From the NCBI GenBank assembly GCA_036877525.1, contig JAZGTH010000115.1, forward strand, positions 426,501 to 490,500: 64,000 nt of DNA. The letters are read 5' to 3'. Origin of the DNA: Chromobotia macracanthus. Its lineage: Eukaryota; Chordata; Actinopteri; Cypriniformes; Botiidae. The position numbers and the translations under genes were made by a program. Shown here one piece after another: positions 26,601-38,681 of this stretch. Each line of letters starts with the position of its first letter. Within the stretch, counting starts at the first letter, position 1. The notes beneath the pieces were generated by a model. It was not told the origin of the DNA, made no database searches, and worked only from the letters and a program-made list of their open reading frames with translations.

Positions 26601-29600
26601 CCCTGCTTTTGCTGAACGATACAGGGCCTTAAAATCACCTGTTTGGTTTATTATAGCAATAGACTGACATCAGAAAAATGGCCAATCAATCATGCAGTGA
26701 AAACGTGAGCTTTGTAAAAACAACTTTACAAAGGACTTATCAAATGCATCAACTAAATGCATGAACACTAATCCAGTCCAATCCAAAAATGAGCTTCTAC
26801 TAAAGTATAAGTGGCTATAGTAAAGTGATACAAATATTTATGAAGCAAATCATTTTGCAAGTGGATGGACATGGAAAATGATACATCTGGAGTAAACATA
26901 AATAGCAATTATAATACCAGACAATAAGCTGCTCTTAACCTTTATGCTAAATTAAATTCATTTCAAGGGAAGCATGGACTATAATGTATACAATTGACAT
27001 GGATCGTTGATTGCTAAGCCTTTGGTTAAAGTTACTCTAATCCTTAGATTAGATTGTGATTGTGCATGTAATTATGTTCTAATAAGTCAAATCACACCCA
27101 GAAATTATTGTGTGCTCTTGATGTGAGTTTTGATCTTTGTAAATCTCTTGAGTTTTAAGTGTGAGTGTTTTATTATTTTTAAATGTTAGATTTTATTTTC
27201 TTTGTGTCACAAGAAACAAGGTCAGAGGATGCTATGGAAACATTTGAATCATGTTAAAATGCTTCAGAACTTCGCGGGAATACGTCAAACAGACTTGAGG
27301 ACAAAAGCTTTTCTGGGTACGGTTGACATTTACCATGAATATTAATGATTGCCCTCTGCTATGCGAGCACACAGTGTATTTACTCACCTGTTGGAACACT
27401 GTGGTAGACAGCAGGATCACCCCAGGCCCACGACTTGTTTTTATGTCTGTTAGAGTCCTGTGTACCAGGTGCAAATCCACTTTGAAAGCCAAGTGGAGAA
27501 TGAGGGCCGGACTAGCCATTGGACTTTCTGCACTGACCTCTCTCAGGTGAGTTTAGCCTTGTTGTGGTGTGACCTGGGGCTTGGTTTGCTTATCACCTGC
27601 CCGTCAGGTGTGGAAATCCAGTGTGCGATTAACCCTGCTGCACATAAGGTCATAGCATGTAATGTTTCGCAGACACTATAAAACACTTTTTGTAACTAAA
27701 TTTGCTGATGAACCAAATTATTATAATTGTAATTATGTTTATATTTCATTCTTACAACCTATAACTGGCACCAATCTGATAGAATTCACATGGTTGAGTT
27801 GTTGTGACTGAAAGACAATAGAGGGCAGGTTGCCCTCATGCCAGCTGCCATAATAGAACTTGGATGTTGACAGCATATGTGCTCACTGCAGATGCTGGCA
27901 TGTCATCATTTTTCAATTGACTTCAGAGCCTGCAAATCGCTCATGTGTCAAAAGCCTCTCTGTTCACCCTCCCCTGTGATCTCAGACAGGTGTTGTTCGA
28001 TCAGACCAGGTAAGCACGTTCCTGCATGAGTACAATGGCAGGACCAATAGCTGATGATCTGTCATTGTTAAAAGGTGACATCAAGTTAACAGAGAGGTCG
28101 GCAGACACTTCAATAACCTGTTTGAGAGCAGCAGGCCCAGATCCATATTTGTCGGAGCGTGGCTGTAAAGTCATGCATGGCTGGCCTTGTTCTTGGCCAT
28201 TGTTTGGGTAATGATAGGCGCTATTACTCATATGTTGTAGTTTAGAAATGCAGCTGGAGACCAGATGATCGTTACCGTCACCAAAAACAAAAACGATGAA
28301 ATATTCCCACATTATTTCCACCTAGCACATTCCAAACAGCTCAGCTTAATGTGCTGCTATGGCCTTACCCTAATGAGCCAGATAAGACCAGACTGATCTC
28401 ATTGGGGACTGGGAACAGCCGGTCACATTTTGTGCCTGCTAAAATCAGTCTCTGCTTTCTGCTTTTCCAAACTGCCCCCACAGTGGTTTAAGATGGAACT
28501 ACTGTTAATCTCATTATTTACCAGGATTCACTTTTCAAACTATAGTATTTAATTGCATTTGTTTTGTATATGTGTATTATTCTGACTTTGGTCTATATTA
28601 AGCAAGAACTCTGTGTGAGAGAGTCTGAATAGCAGCACTTCAGCTTGCTGTGGAAACAAAGCAGTTACAAGTTTGGAGGATAGAAAAACATCTGTTACAC
28701 AGTCCGAGAACTGCTGTCATGTGATGTAAAGTTTATAGACAGAGCGCTAAATATGGATGGCTCAGGGCTCTGTGGATCTTATGTTATATATTTAATTGGT
28801 TTGTGTTGAAAGGTTCTCTCAGGAGTGCTGCTGTCTGTGTTCTTCACATGAGTTGGGTTGAGATTCTGATAAGGCACAGAGAATCACTTTAGCTTGCCTT
28901 TCTGTCCTAATGAAGGCTGTCATGTGATGTTGATTACTTAAAAACTCATCCTCTGATTTAGAAAAGTAGACCTCCCTTTAAATGTAACTCCAAAATCAAG
29001 AAGTTCAACAGGATTAGGTGTAATACAAGGGCATGTTTTTCTCATCAAAGAACCTTTTAAAATGAGTTTAATATGAAGGAAAAAGAATTTCATATGATAA
29101 GCTTTGTTGAGATCTGCAATTACATCTTTGACGTAAAAGTTACACTTAGAAATCCCCCAACATACAGTTGAAATTTTAAGCTTTACATACTGCTGAAATT
29201 TCACTGCACCAGAAATATTCTAATTACATTTAAATAAGTGTTACCTTCAGGAGCTATTTTTACTTGCCCTGACCCCTGCAGGTTGGTTCAGTCATACCTT
29301 ATTTTTACTTAAAACCAGACAGTTCAGATTTTATCACATATAGCTCATTATGCTACCAGACAAAACTTTTAGTAGGGCATGTCTCATAATTCATCATAAT
29401 TCTGTGTGCATTGTAGTTTGACACATTTAAATTTAAGGACATGTTTTAGAAAAAAAAAGAAAATCTGAATTAGATTAACATTGAAAATGTATTCAATACA
29501 ACCTTTAGCCAACACTAATCTGTTTGAATAGTCACAAGTACATCTGTGCATGCTTAATTTCATACAGTTTAATTCATAGATAATGTGACATTGAAAGCTC

Positions 29601-30009
29601 AATACGATAAGATGATAATTGAATGTTTAATGGCTTGCATCTGATTCAGTCAAAGGGTCACTGAAATTTGCATGCGTACAAGTCAGTAAAGAACAGTAAT
29701 CTTGAAACAATTTTACAAAAATAAAGGTCCTGCTGCTATTTTGTGAAAGGAGGAAAAACAAAGACCTCTTATTGTGTAGAAAATATATCTGGGAACAAAT
29801 TAACTTCTGTGCTCAGATTGTGCTCAGAGTCCTTCGTTCCTGTGTTTTGTTAACTGGTTTCTGCAGGCAGTGAGGCAGAGAGTTGGACCACGGTTTTGGC
29901 TTTGTTTGCAGTGAAATGTGCAGTTGAGCGAGTGGTGTGTGCTGTCAATGAAGGGCTCTGACCAATGTGGAGCAGATGAGGTCTGTCCACGCATTAAAAT
30001 AAACCATAG
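23612..30009. other. Gene-free DNA with candidate regulatory segments
   Basis: No gene is supported. A 122-codon frame at 24636-25004 (+) has no recognisable domain. The segment 26.21-26.62 kb is complex and balanced in composition and contains 'gcggattatcaaagcccgc'. The segment 28.37-28.50 kb is similar in character. A position near 27.547 with 'ctctctcaggtgagttt' looks like a splice donor, but I see no convincing exon around it. Confidence 0.45.
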
Positions 30010-30034
30010 CATTCATTCATTCATTCATTCATTC
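30010..30034 (+). repeat. (CATT)6 microsatellite
   Basis: Six perfect CATT units plus one base form an ordinary tetranucleotide microsatellite, likely to vary in length between individuals. Confidence 0.95.
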
Positions 30035-30870
30035 AAAAATACAGAAGAATAAAACAGACACACTGATCATTTGGAAGTAAATGCTCTGCTTTTTGTGTTA
30101 TATCCAGTCTCTGTTAAAATGTCGTGGAGGGTGTGTTTACTGTGGTGAACATGGTCTGAGAAAGCTAAGCTGAAAGCTAAACAGTTACTCTGAAGGTCTC
30201 CCTACTAGTATGTGGCAGTATCGATTTCATACAGTACAATGCAGCTAATGTATATTATAGTTGGGTTTAGAAGGTCAATTATATTTTTTAAGGTCAATTT
30301 TCAGATAACCTCTAAGTTATTTAAAGGTTTAAATGCTTGAACCTGGTTTTATTTTTTTGTAAAGATGAGGAACTACTGGAAGTTCACACAGCAGACATGC
30401 AATTGTTGCATGCATAGCACTTTGCCTTTAGGAATCTTGAGGCTGGGAGACATGGAGGCTATAATGAATGGGAAAACATGGGAAGCAGTATCTGATAGGA
30501 TTATCTGAGGTTTTCTGCTACAATGTTAATACTCATATGGAATTTTCATAAATATTTCCTGTTCATCAAGATAATGAATTGTCTTCAGAGAAGCATAGAA
30601 AATCTTTTAAAGAACAATATATATTGCCTGCTTGTTAAAATAATAGGGAAACATTTTCTAAAGCTGAGCTGGGTATGTGGATTATTCCTTTTGGTCTGTG
30701 ACTGCAATTCATTTTAAACCTTCAAAGCAATGGGGAACTTCATGTATGTAGTCTTTTAAGTGGAGCACTGGGAAAATTGTTTTTCTGTACAATCTTCAGA
30801 CAATCTTGAGCCGCACAGTGGAACCTGTTCCTGAACCTCTTTTATTTTTGGCATCTTATATATGCAGCAT

Positions 30871-31028
30871 ATATCCAACAGGACGCAATTTACAACAGGA
30901 GGAACAATAGTACAACGGAGAAGCAATAGATACAACCAGGTAGCAATAGATACAACAGGAGGAAGCAATAGATACAACAGGAGGAAGCAATAGATACAAC
31001 AGGAGGAAGCAATAGATACAACAGGAGG
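30871..31028 (+). repeat. 22-bp minisatellite, about 7.5 units
   Basis: Three perfect 22-bp units lie at 30949-30970, 30971-30992 and 30993-31014, followed by a 14-bp partial unit. Each unit starts 'gatacaacaggagg' and ends 'aagcaata'. Upstream, four further units are shorter and diverged (30929-30948, 30910-30928, 30890-30909 and about 30872-30889). The unit length is not a multiple of three, so the repetitive minus-strand frames over the array (with LLPPVVSI-like repeats) are not coding. The ordered decay suggests array growth at the right-hand end. Confidence 0.95.
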
Positions 31029-31279
31029 TTTTTAGCATTTACACTGACAGCACAACTATGGCTCGTTGGACAAATATTAGCATTTTATATAACAAGCAAA
31101 CACTTAAATTAGGGGTAATCAGGGGAAACAAGGTACACCCAAACACAATGAGGGCGGGGTAACACTAAAGACTACAATGACCAGGGACACAGACTACAAA
31201 ATTTGTATAACTTCAAAATAAAAGACATGACACTAAAATAGATAAAACAGACATGCAACAATAACAATAATATCAAGGT

Positions 31280-31406
31280 CAAGGTCATGGATTTAATTCC
31301 CAGGCAATGTGCATACTGATAAAATATATAGCCTAAATGTTCTGTTGTTCTGGATAACAGTCGCTCTGGATAAAAGCATCCGCCAAATTTGTGAATGTAA
31401 ATAAAA
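31280..31406 (+). mobile_element. tRNA-derived SINE (HE1-like), 5'-truncated
   Basis: The copy begins at the B-box region ('caaggtcatggatttaattc', then 'ccagg') and continues 'caatgtgcatactgataaaa', 'tatagcctaaatg'. It ends in an L2-type tail ('gtcgctctggataaaagc' followed by 'atccgcc' and 'aatgtaaataaaa'). Relative to the copy near 14.35 kb it lacks the A-box head, but its tail is better preserved. The missing 5' part is typical of incomplete reverse transcription or later decay. Confidence 0.85.
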
Positions 31407-34400
31407 GTGCTAATGTGTATCTGTACTTGCTTGTGGAACTTGTATCAAGCCTGACATGTCTTTTTGGGTAATGATGGGTAAGTAGATCTTTTCTTGTTGC
31501 TTTGGTAGAGCATATAGCTTAAAGCATTGCTAGAATGTATTAATTCATATTTTTACCATGTCTTCAGCAAAAGCAAGCACAGTGGTGTGTTGCTTACACG
31601 TCGAGTGTGAATACTGCAATCTGTTAACATTGCTATAGAAAGAAATCCACAGAGCTTTTGTGCTGCAGGCACATGATGTGTGAAACAGGCCTTATGGTGA
31701 GACCTGATTATCTTGGGTTTATTAAAAGAATAGTTGTAAATTATGTTTTGTTTCTGATTTGCTGCGGGGAGATTTAAGAGCTTGTTGACCTGCTGGATTT
31801 GGAAGCATATGCAGCATTTTAATGAGGGTGTCTTGCACATCTTAGACTGGACAATGGATGAATCATTGCGTGGATCTCATCCCTCTCGGACCAGACAGCT
31901 TTGCTCTATCTGCCCACTCTCTTTCCCTTTAAATTCAATGGCTAACAAAAGAAAAAGAAGAAGCAAAACCCACTAAGTTCTATCACTGTGAACACATGCC
32001 TCTTTTCTGTTAAACACAGGCAGTTAAGATGCTTGTTTTTTTCTCTCTGTTGCCAAAACAGGCTAATCTACTTATCTAGCTCTGCAACCTGATGCACAGA
32101 GACCCAAATACTCCCAAATGTCTTCAAAGTTTAGATTTGTGCAATATTCTCCAGATCTGTTGTACACAAATGCTGTGTTTGAGCTGGATGAGAGCCATTT
32201 GAAAAACGGCAGCTTTCAATCCCATCCCTCACCCCCAGATCCCCCTGAGACAATGTACACAGCCTCATATGAACCTATGGGCCAATGAAATTAAAATAAT
32301 ACAGGAGGGATATGTTAATTGAGGTTTATTTCACCTCAGTTGCAGGTAATCAAGATGTAATAATTAGAGTCATCAATCACTCTTTTTTTAATTAGGCTGT
32401 CTACAGGTTGTTTGTTTGTGCTTTATGCCTAAAATTTGTGATGGTCTAATAAAATGAAATTATTGTGGTATTTGCCTAAACAACAACGTGATATGCAATT
32501 ATATGGCACTCTTAGCAAACCCAAGCTTCTGCTGTAGGTGCTAATATTCTGAATTATCAGGAGAATGTCTATGATGTTTACTATCTATGATTTTAGCTTT
32601 GGTTCCATAAGTATTTTTTTCCATTCTGCTATTCATAAGTATTTGTAGATAAAGTGTTATTTTAGCATATCTACATTTTTGCATTCTCTGAACACGCTTA
32701 CAAGCATTCTGTCAATTTCAGTTCTTGACCAGCTTGTACTAACTAATAACCAGTTTAAACAAGCTAGAAACCAGCTGTCATGTTCCAGAACACTGCTATA
32801 CTACACTAGCTTAAGCTGTATTGTAACTTGAGATATATATCATTGTCTGGAAATTTCAGAACTAATTGTAGGTCTGTCTTGAAAGTTTTTACAAAAAAAT
32901 CAATTTCTCTGTGGAGGTTTTTTCCACCAGAAGCCTATGGTTGAGATCTATAGTGCTCTGCAATCACCATTCCAGTATTGGAATGCCTGTCTAACATTGA
33001 CCTTGTGTTTAATTTGTCTTCCTGGTCTTTAGAAGTAGCTTCCACCAGCCCACCTGATGCACGCATCCTCTTATCTAGCCACCCCATTTCATTTGAGCGT
33101 GCAGATGGAAAGTGTCAGTGAAAGTAAAATACTTGTACTTTTAGCCTTAAGACCATCTCTGATACCAGACTTGAAAGACATTTACCACATCAGTCTATCT
33201 CCGGTTCCCTAATAGCATTGCTAGGTAGGAATTCTTTTCACAGTGAGGAAAATTCATTTTGCATGGAAATCTTTGCATTGTACTTCGGTGATTCGAGGGA
33301 GGTTTATTAGTCATGCACCAAATGGGAGAAAAAAAGCTGCTAATGAGTCTGGTGCGACTTTCATCACCCTTGCGTATTGTGGCAGCCATGACACACGAGT
33401 TTGGGCTAATTCATGGCTGTGTGCTTTATCTTCCACTGGCCATTTCCATTTTTAAAGAGCCAGAGCAAAGAGACTTTGACAGCACTTCTCTATCCTATGA
33501 AATCCTATACAGTAGGTGTGGCGGAGTCCTGTTTATAAGGCATGCATATTTGAAAACTTTAGGTTCTCTCACAATGCAAATTATGCTTGTTTGTATAGAT
33601 CTGGATAGATGGGTGCCTGATATATGAAATTTTGTAGCCCAGTGGAGCAATTTTCCTTGAGCTACAAGTGAAGTTGTTGTGATAACCATTGAGAAATATG
33701 CAAAACAATCCATTGAAATGGTTAAAGCGGAATGACCATTAACATTTATTTCTATAGCAAGTTTATCCATTCATTCAACATGGCAGTTAAGTGCAGGCCT
33801 TTATCACAGAACACAGACACTTGTTTTTACAGTGTAATGGCATTTTAACATTTAATGTGAATTGACAATTTATTCCTGGCTACTAGTTGCTGTATTTTTA
33901 CACTAATAAAAACATCTACTTTTATTTCACAATACAATATTTATGTTTATTGTTTACATTATTTTGGCACAATTGTTCACATTTTTATGTTGGAGAAAAC
34001 CTAGAAAATGTCTCTACTTTGATAGTAGTGTCAAATGTGCTAATTCTGCATATATATGTGATATCACATTTAATTGAACAGGCATACAAATCTGACGTTC
34101 GTTGAACAGCTCTTTAATTAGATTTCAAAGCTTCAGAGAGATTAGATAAACAGCACGTTTAATCCTGCTGTGAGGTCTATGTAATCTTGAAGAGCTGTTG
34201 GTCAGCCTTCCCTAGTGGAACAAGCAGAAATGTGTCACGGGAAAGACGCAGAGAAGTGACGGCCCCCAGGGAGCAACGCGCCCAGCCAGGGCCATTCACC
34301 AGCTATCTGACGTGGACAGTCTGTCATAGATGTCCTTCTGCACAAGCGCCTGGCTCTGCATACAGCTGGGCCTGCCTCTCTGTCTGGAAACATAATGTGT

Positions 34401-35105
34401 GAAAGTTCCCTCTCCACAGAGAGCTCAGCTGGTATGCTGAGATGATCTAGGAAGATGTGCTGCGACATTTTCACTTACCAAACTTACGTGAGGAGAAGAT
34501 AGGCCTGACAGCTAAAAGCTCTGACATGCGCCAATTTCCATAAATGATTTTCAGCTTGCTATTTTATTTGATAAATGCTGAAAGGCAGTTGAGCTAAGAC
34601 CAATTACATTCCACAAAATCTTTGGAGGCAAAAAAGTTAATTGAACTGTTGAAAAAGAGAGAACTTGGAAAGTCATTAATAGACACACAGGCTTTTTTGA
34701 TTAGTGCACTGAAGTGCTGAAGCAGAGGAAACTTGGACCCACATTATAACTCTCTCAAAGAGGTAGGAAAGGAAAACTCACCTTTGTTTTTTCAAGACTT
34801 TGTTGCATTGATTCTTCTTTGTTGGCCTGTTTTTGGTGAAGGCGTGTTTACGTCTGGATGGATAGCTCTCAGTATGGGAGGCCAGCTTTTGCTTCAGGCT
34901 TTGCTCCTCAGTTGATCGATAAGATCTGTCAGGAGTGTTTGTTCTACACAATACATTTTGTTTCAATACACTGTCTGCTTATATAAACGACTTGTTTTTG
35001 AAGGAAGTAATTACCAATTAATTCCCGGTTTTGTTATTCATTTGTTGTATATACCTCAACCTTTTGAGAAGTTCTTGGTCCTACCAAGAAGTTTTGAACA
35101 AACAT
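31407..35105. other. Gene-free DNA with candidate regulatory segments
   Basis: No gene is supported. The segments 32.15-32.42 kb and 33.00-33.48 kb are complex, repeat-free and contain homeobox-type cores ('ttaattgagg', 'ataattagag'), the look of vertebrate conserved non-coding elements. A cluster of CpG dinucleotides lies at 34.235-34.35 kb in otherwise CpG-poor DNA. Frames of up to 104 codons overlap on both strands at 33.2-33.8 kb without a recognisable product. Confidence 0.45.
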
Positions 35106-35347
35106 GACTTGTTCCAAACCTGTATGACTTCCTTTCTTCTGCAGAACACAAAAGATGCATGTCTGTTGCATGTGATAGTATTGCTTCAGAAGGCTTGGAA
35201 TACACTGCTTGGAATTAAATGAACAGGACCCCAACATTACTCAAAATATCTTCTTTTGTGTTCTAATGAAGAAAGTCAGTCATAAGTTAGGAACAGTATG
35301 AGTGTGAGTAAATCAGGACTGAATCATGTTTGGCTTAACTATTCTTT
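35106..35347. mobile_element. Cyprinid-type inverted-repeat MITE
   Basis: The left arm holds 'ttccaaacctgtatgactt' and 'ttcttctgcagaacacaaaa'. The right arm holds 'tcaaaatatcttcttttgtg', 'ttctaatgaagaaagtcag' and 'gagtgtgagtaaatcaggac', and ends in 'tggcttaactattcttt'. The arms are long imperfect inverted copies. I recognise both from a very abundant carp/zebrafish-type non-autonomous DNA transposon whose ends read like gagggtgagtaaatgatgac and gggtgaactatcccttt. The outer left end is lost or strongly diverged. The opposing 63- and 67-codon frames here are repeat by-products. Confidence 0.85.
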
Positions 35348-37022
35348 TATATACCCACCTAAGCCCTAACATGAAAACGGCAATAACCATCATCCTGCTG
35401 CAAATTCCAATGGTGGAACCCTTGGGGCACACGTTGGCAATTACCCCTATCTAAGTTACCATTAAACAGAATAAACAACAAGTGGCACTTTAGAGTCGTA
35501 TGTTTTTTCTCTTGTTGGTGCCCTCTGTGCTGAATGCAGGTTTGTATTTTATTCATAAGATCAGTCTTGGGATAAAAGGGAATGCAACAATATTGTTTGC
35601 AATCACAGCTGAAATAATAGAGCAATTATTTGAAGAGGTTATCACCACTGACCTAGTCTCAAGCACACAGGGCGAACAATCCACATATACAGTTGTGTGC
35701 TATGCAATAGCACAAAGTGCAGAAATAACTCATTTTCTTTTGAAGGGCTTTGTCTTTGTTTTTTCACCTTGTCTTTGTCTGGTCAACTTTGCTGTGGGGA
35801 AAAATACTTTTTTTTTCCAGTGCTACACTGCTGCTAAAATTGATAAAGCTGGTACAGGCGAAATAAAACAAAAATATAATGTGAAACATGTTTTGATGAC
35901 ATCAGAAAATAAAACGAGTACATTAGGAGGTGGATCATTTTAAGTAGTTCAAAAAATATATATATTTTAATGGTAAACTTTGCAACTTGCAATTAAAATT
36001 TTTATTTTGTAATGTGATAATGCTTGTTAAGATGTTTCTTATTGTTCTTAGAAATGAACAAGCCATATGGGTCTTTTTCTCAAATGGATTTTCAGTATGG
36101 AATATCTGGAAATTACAGAACTTCTAAGAATCTTGGAATATTCATATTCTCATTAGACTTTATTGTTGTTTTTTCACCTTTTATGGCATTATTATTGGAC
36201 TTTTTTCAAATGGGAGAGCAATAAAACGGTGAGTGGCAAGGTTGTTGGTGGGTGGGTAGGTGTTGATTAGGGGTTTGGAATGAAGAATCTGACAGCAATA
36301 AAGGAGACGTGAGATAAGAAGCACAAAGAAGAAGGGGTTGAGGAAGTCCATATGTTAGTAGGTGGTGTCTCCGCATTTCTGGGCATTGGGAATTGTGTGC
36401 TTTTTTATTATGTATATTTATTTGTAACAATGCCAAACCCTTATTAACAACTGAGGATTTCAGAAGTGCAAATCATGTGGTTTGATAATTATATATAAAT
36501 TATACACCAATTTTGTCAGATAATCTAAACAATGCTTCACAGTATAACATCAAAAATAACTGGTTTAATTCAGGCTAATTTAAATATGACCAAATCAACC
36601 TTAGTACAATGTAAATAGGTTACACCAACAAAAGTTACAAAAGGGTTAGATAAGGTGAAAATACTGTAGATCCTTAAGGTGCAGGTACTTTTGTTTAATG
36701 GGCTATTTAATATACAGGGCAGCAACACCTTAAAGCTAGTTACAAAAACAAAATTTGTCAAGTATCTATTTATTATTTATTTTCACATTATACCTGGTAC
36801 ACGGCAGAGAGAATTTGACAATAACTCACGTGCTAAATAACAGTAATCTAATTTGCTAAAAGGGTAAGAGATGCTGGACTTTCTTACCCAGTGGGTCTGT
36901 TGCCCTGCTCTGACATGAAGCTGTTATTTGGTGGCTAAAAATGAATAGAAAATTAAATGGCTCAGAACAAAGCACTAAACCTGGATATTTATGATTCAAT
37001 CAGCAGAACCTATACCAGCATT

Positions 37023-37036
37023 TGTGTGTGTGTGTG
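37023..37036 (+). repeat. (TG)7 microsatellite
   Basis: Seven perfect TG units make a short, ordinary dinucleotide repeat. Confidence 0.9.
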
Positions 37037-37210
37037 CTTGTGTCTGTTTGGGATGTAGAAGCATTTAATTTTTGAAAGTCCAGTTTTGATAAACACAGCA
37101 TGTCTCCCAAGACATATTCTTGGACACCAGCAAAAACTCTTAAAAGCAAAAAAAAAACTTTCCTATTAAAAATTGGATTAAAAAAATACTTACTGTTCAT
37201 GGAGGTATTT

Positions 37211-37227
37211 GTTTATTTATTTATTTT
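37211..37227 (+). repeat. (GTTT/ATTT)n short tract
   Basis: About four units of a TTTA/TTTG-type tetranucleotide, a simple repeat. Confidence 0.7.
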
Positions 37228-37783
37228 TGGTGACTTTGCAATGAATAATGCAGTGACTAACCTACCTGCATTCATTGTTTTACTGATTTAATAATTCATG
37301 GTCTTTGGCTTTTGGAAGCACAGTGGGGCAACTGCTGTGTGCACGGCTTTTGAAAGCTAAGTGCCTTATTAATATCACAGGTGATGGACTCCCAGGTTTT
37401 AATGAGGCTTACTGTCAGCCTGAACTTTATAGATTAGTTCAAGGAGGGTCTCGGGGATTTCTAGAACACACTTGCAAGATTGTTTGTTACTATTAGGGGT
37501 ACTGAGAGCCTTCAGATTGGAGACACACTTAGTTAAGTGCGCCACAAAAGCTTCTACAAATGTTTGATAACATTCACCAAGCGTCAGGGAAAACAAAAAC
37601 ACTAATAATTGAACATCCAGTGTTTTATAACCTCTTCTTTGTCACCAGACTGTTACCTTATGAAACATGATAAAATGTGCATAAAATGAGCTTCTCCCAA
37701 CTTTTTTTCAACAGTTCATGATACAGTCTAATGCATAGTACAAAATGTCTCACTTTCCCATAACATAAGAACAGCAATGCTAT

Positions 37784-38128
37784 TTTAAAGGCAGGCTAGG
37801 CAATGTTTGTTTTCCAGAAACATATACCATTTTTATACTGGTTGAAAGTCTCTTTACATCCTGATAGCAATCACTATGGTCTAGATATATTTATATAAAT
37901 ATATCTTCTGTGGTAGGTGCAGGATCATAAAAATGTTCATCAAGTCACTGCATTCGGTCTGAATGCAATGATTGGCATGTCCTACTTGGCTGTCAAACTG
38001 TATATGCGTTCATGCATTTGGAGGAGGTGTGGCTTTGGCGAGTGCTCTGAACGGAAGGAGGGATCTGATGTGTTCAAAGCTAACCTGCTATTGCTAGTCT
38101 CTCTGAAATTGCCTACCCTACCTTTAAA
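37784..38128 (+). mobile_element. MITE-like element, copy D (most complete)
   Basis: The element is 345 bp long. Its left end is 'tttaaaggcaggctaggcaa' and its right end is 'attgcctaccctaccttt' plus 'aaa'. Over 21 bp the ends are inverted copies with two mismatches. It has no coding capacity, so it is a non-autonomous DNA transposon of MITE type. I see no clean target-site duplication, so the superfamily cannot be assigned. The interior shares blocks with copies A, B and C: 'actggttgaaag' near the left, 'atcttctgtggtaggtgcag' in the middle, and 'gcaatgattggcatgtccta' and 'ctctctgaaattgccta' to the right. The 86-codon plus-strand frame over it is a by-product. Confidence 0.85.
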
Positions 38129-38681
38129 CAATTTATTTTTCAGAATTTGTAATACAAGAGAACATTATAAAAAGTAATGTGCAAATATCCATTGTAGTGG
38201 TTTGTTTCTGCTTGATTTACCACAAATAATGTTGGTGTAGCCTAATATAGTCAGAAAAAACATGGGTTAAATGTATGTAACAGGCTCAAAACAAAAAGTA
38301 TTGAAGATATTCAAATCCAAATGACCTGAGTCCATTTGTGGATCTCAGAAATAAATCTGCCATGCTGAGTTATTCTCTGTGCTTTACTCAAAACTATTGC
38401 TATTAGCCGAGAACTCGGGTTCCTCTCTGCATCATTCTGCATTGATCTGCAGGTGCTTGATGGCTTTGTGGGTTTCACCTCTTGTTGACCAGACCTATTT
38501 CATACTGAAAAAAATTGATCTGTGTGAAGACATGCCTGCTCTGCCCTAAACTTTAAATCATTTTGAAGGGCAAATCATTCACACTGCCTGCAGGGGAACA
38601 TTCAAGATACTTTCATTTATTTATCACTGCATAACCACTTTGCTGCTGTGAAATAAACAAATTAAACTGAAATAAATTAGC

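Larger units (their letters stand above)
35348..37783. other. Gene-free DNA with one long frame
   Basis: No gene is supported. A 147-codon frame with ATG lies at 35500-35943 (+). Its product shows no recognisable domain, and its hydrophobic stretches look like those of chance frames over T-rich DNA. The segment 35.37-35.48 kb is more balanced in composition. TG and TTTA microsatellites lie at 37.02 and 37.21 kb. Confidence 0.45.

Noticed and set aside
27460..27550. Possible exon ending at a donor-like 'ctcaggtgag'
   Set aside because: Two overlapping frames are open, but neither product is recognised and there is no clear acceptor upstream. A GT-AG match alone is not enough.
30856..31038. 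Minus-strand frames with repeated LLPPVVSI-like peptides
   Set aside because: They are translations of the 22-bp minisatellite. The unit is not a multiple of three, and the frame changes from unit to unit.
37917..38177. 86-codon plus-strand frame
   Set aside because: It lies almost wholly inside copy D of the repeat family and has no independent support as a gene.
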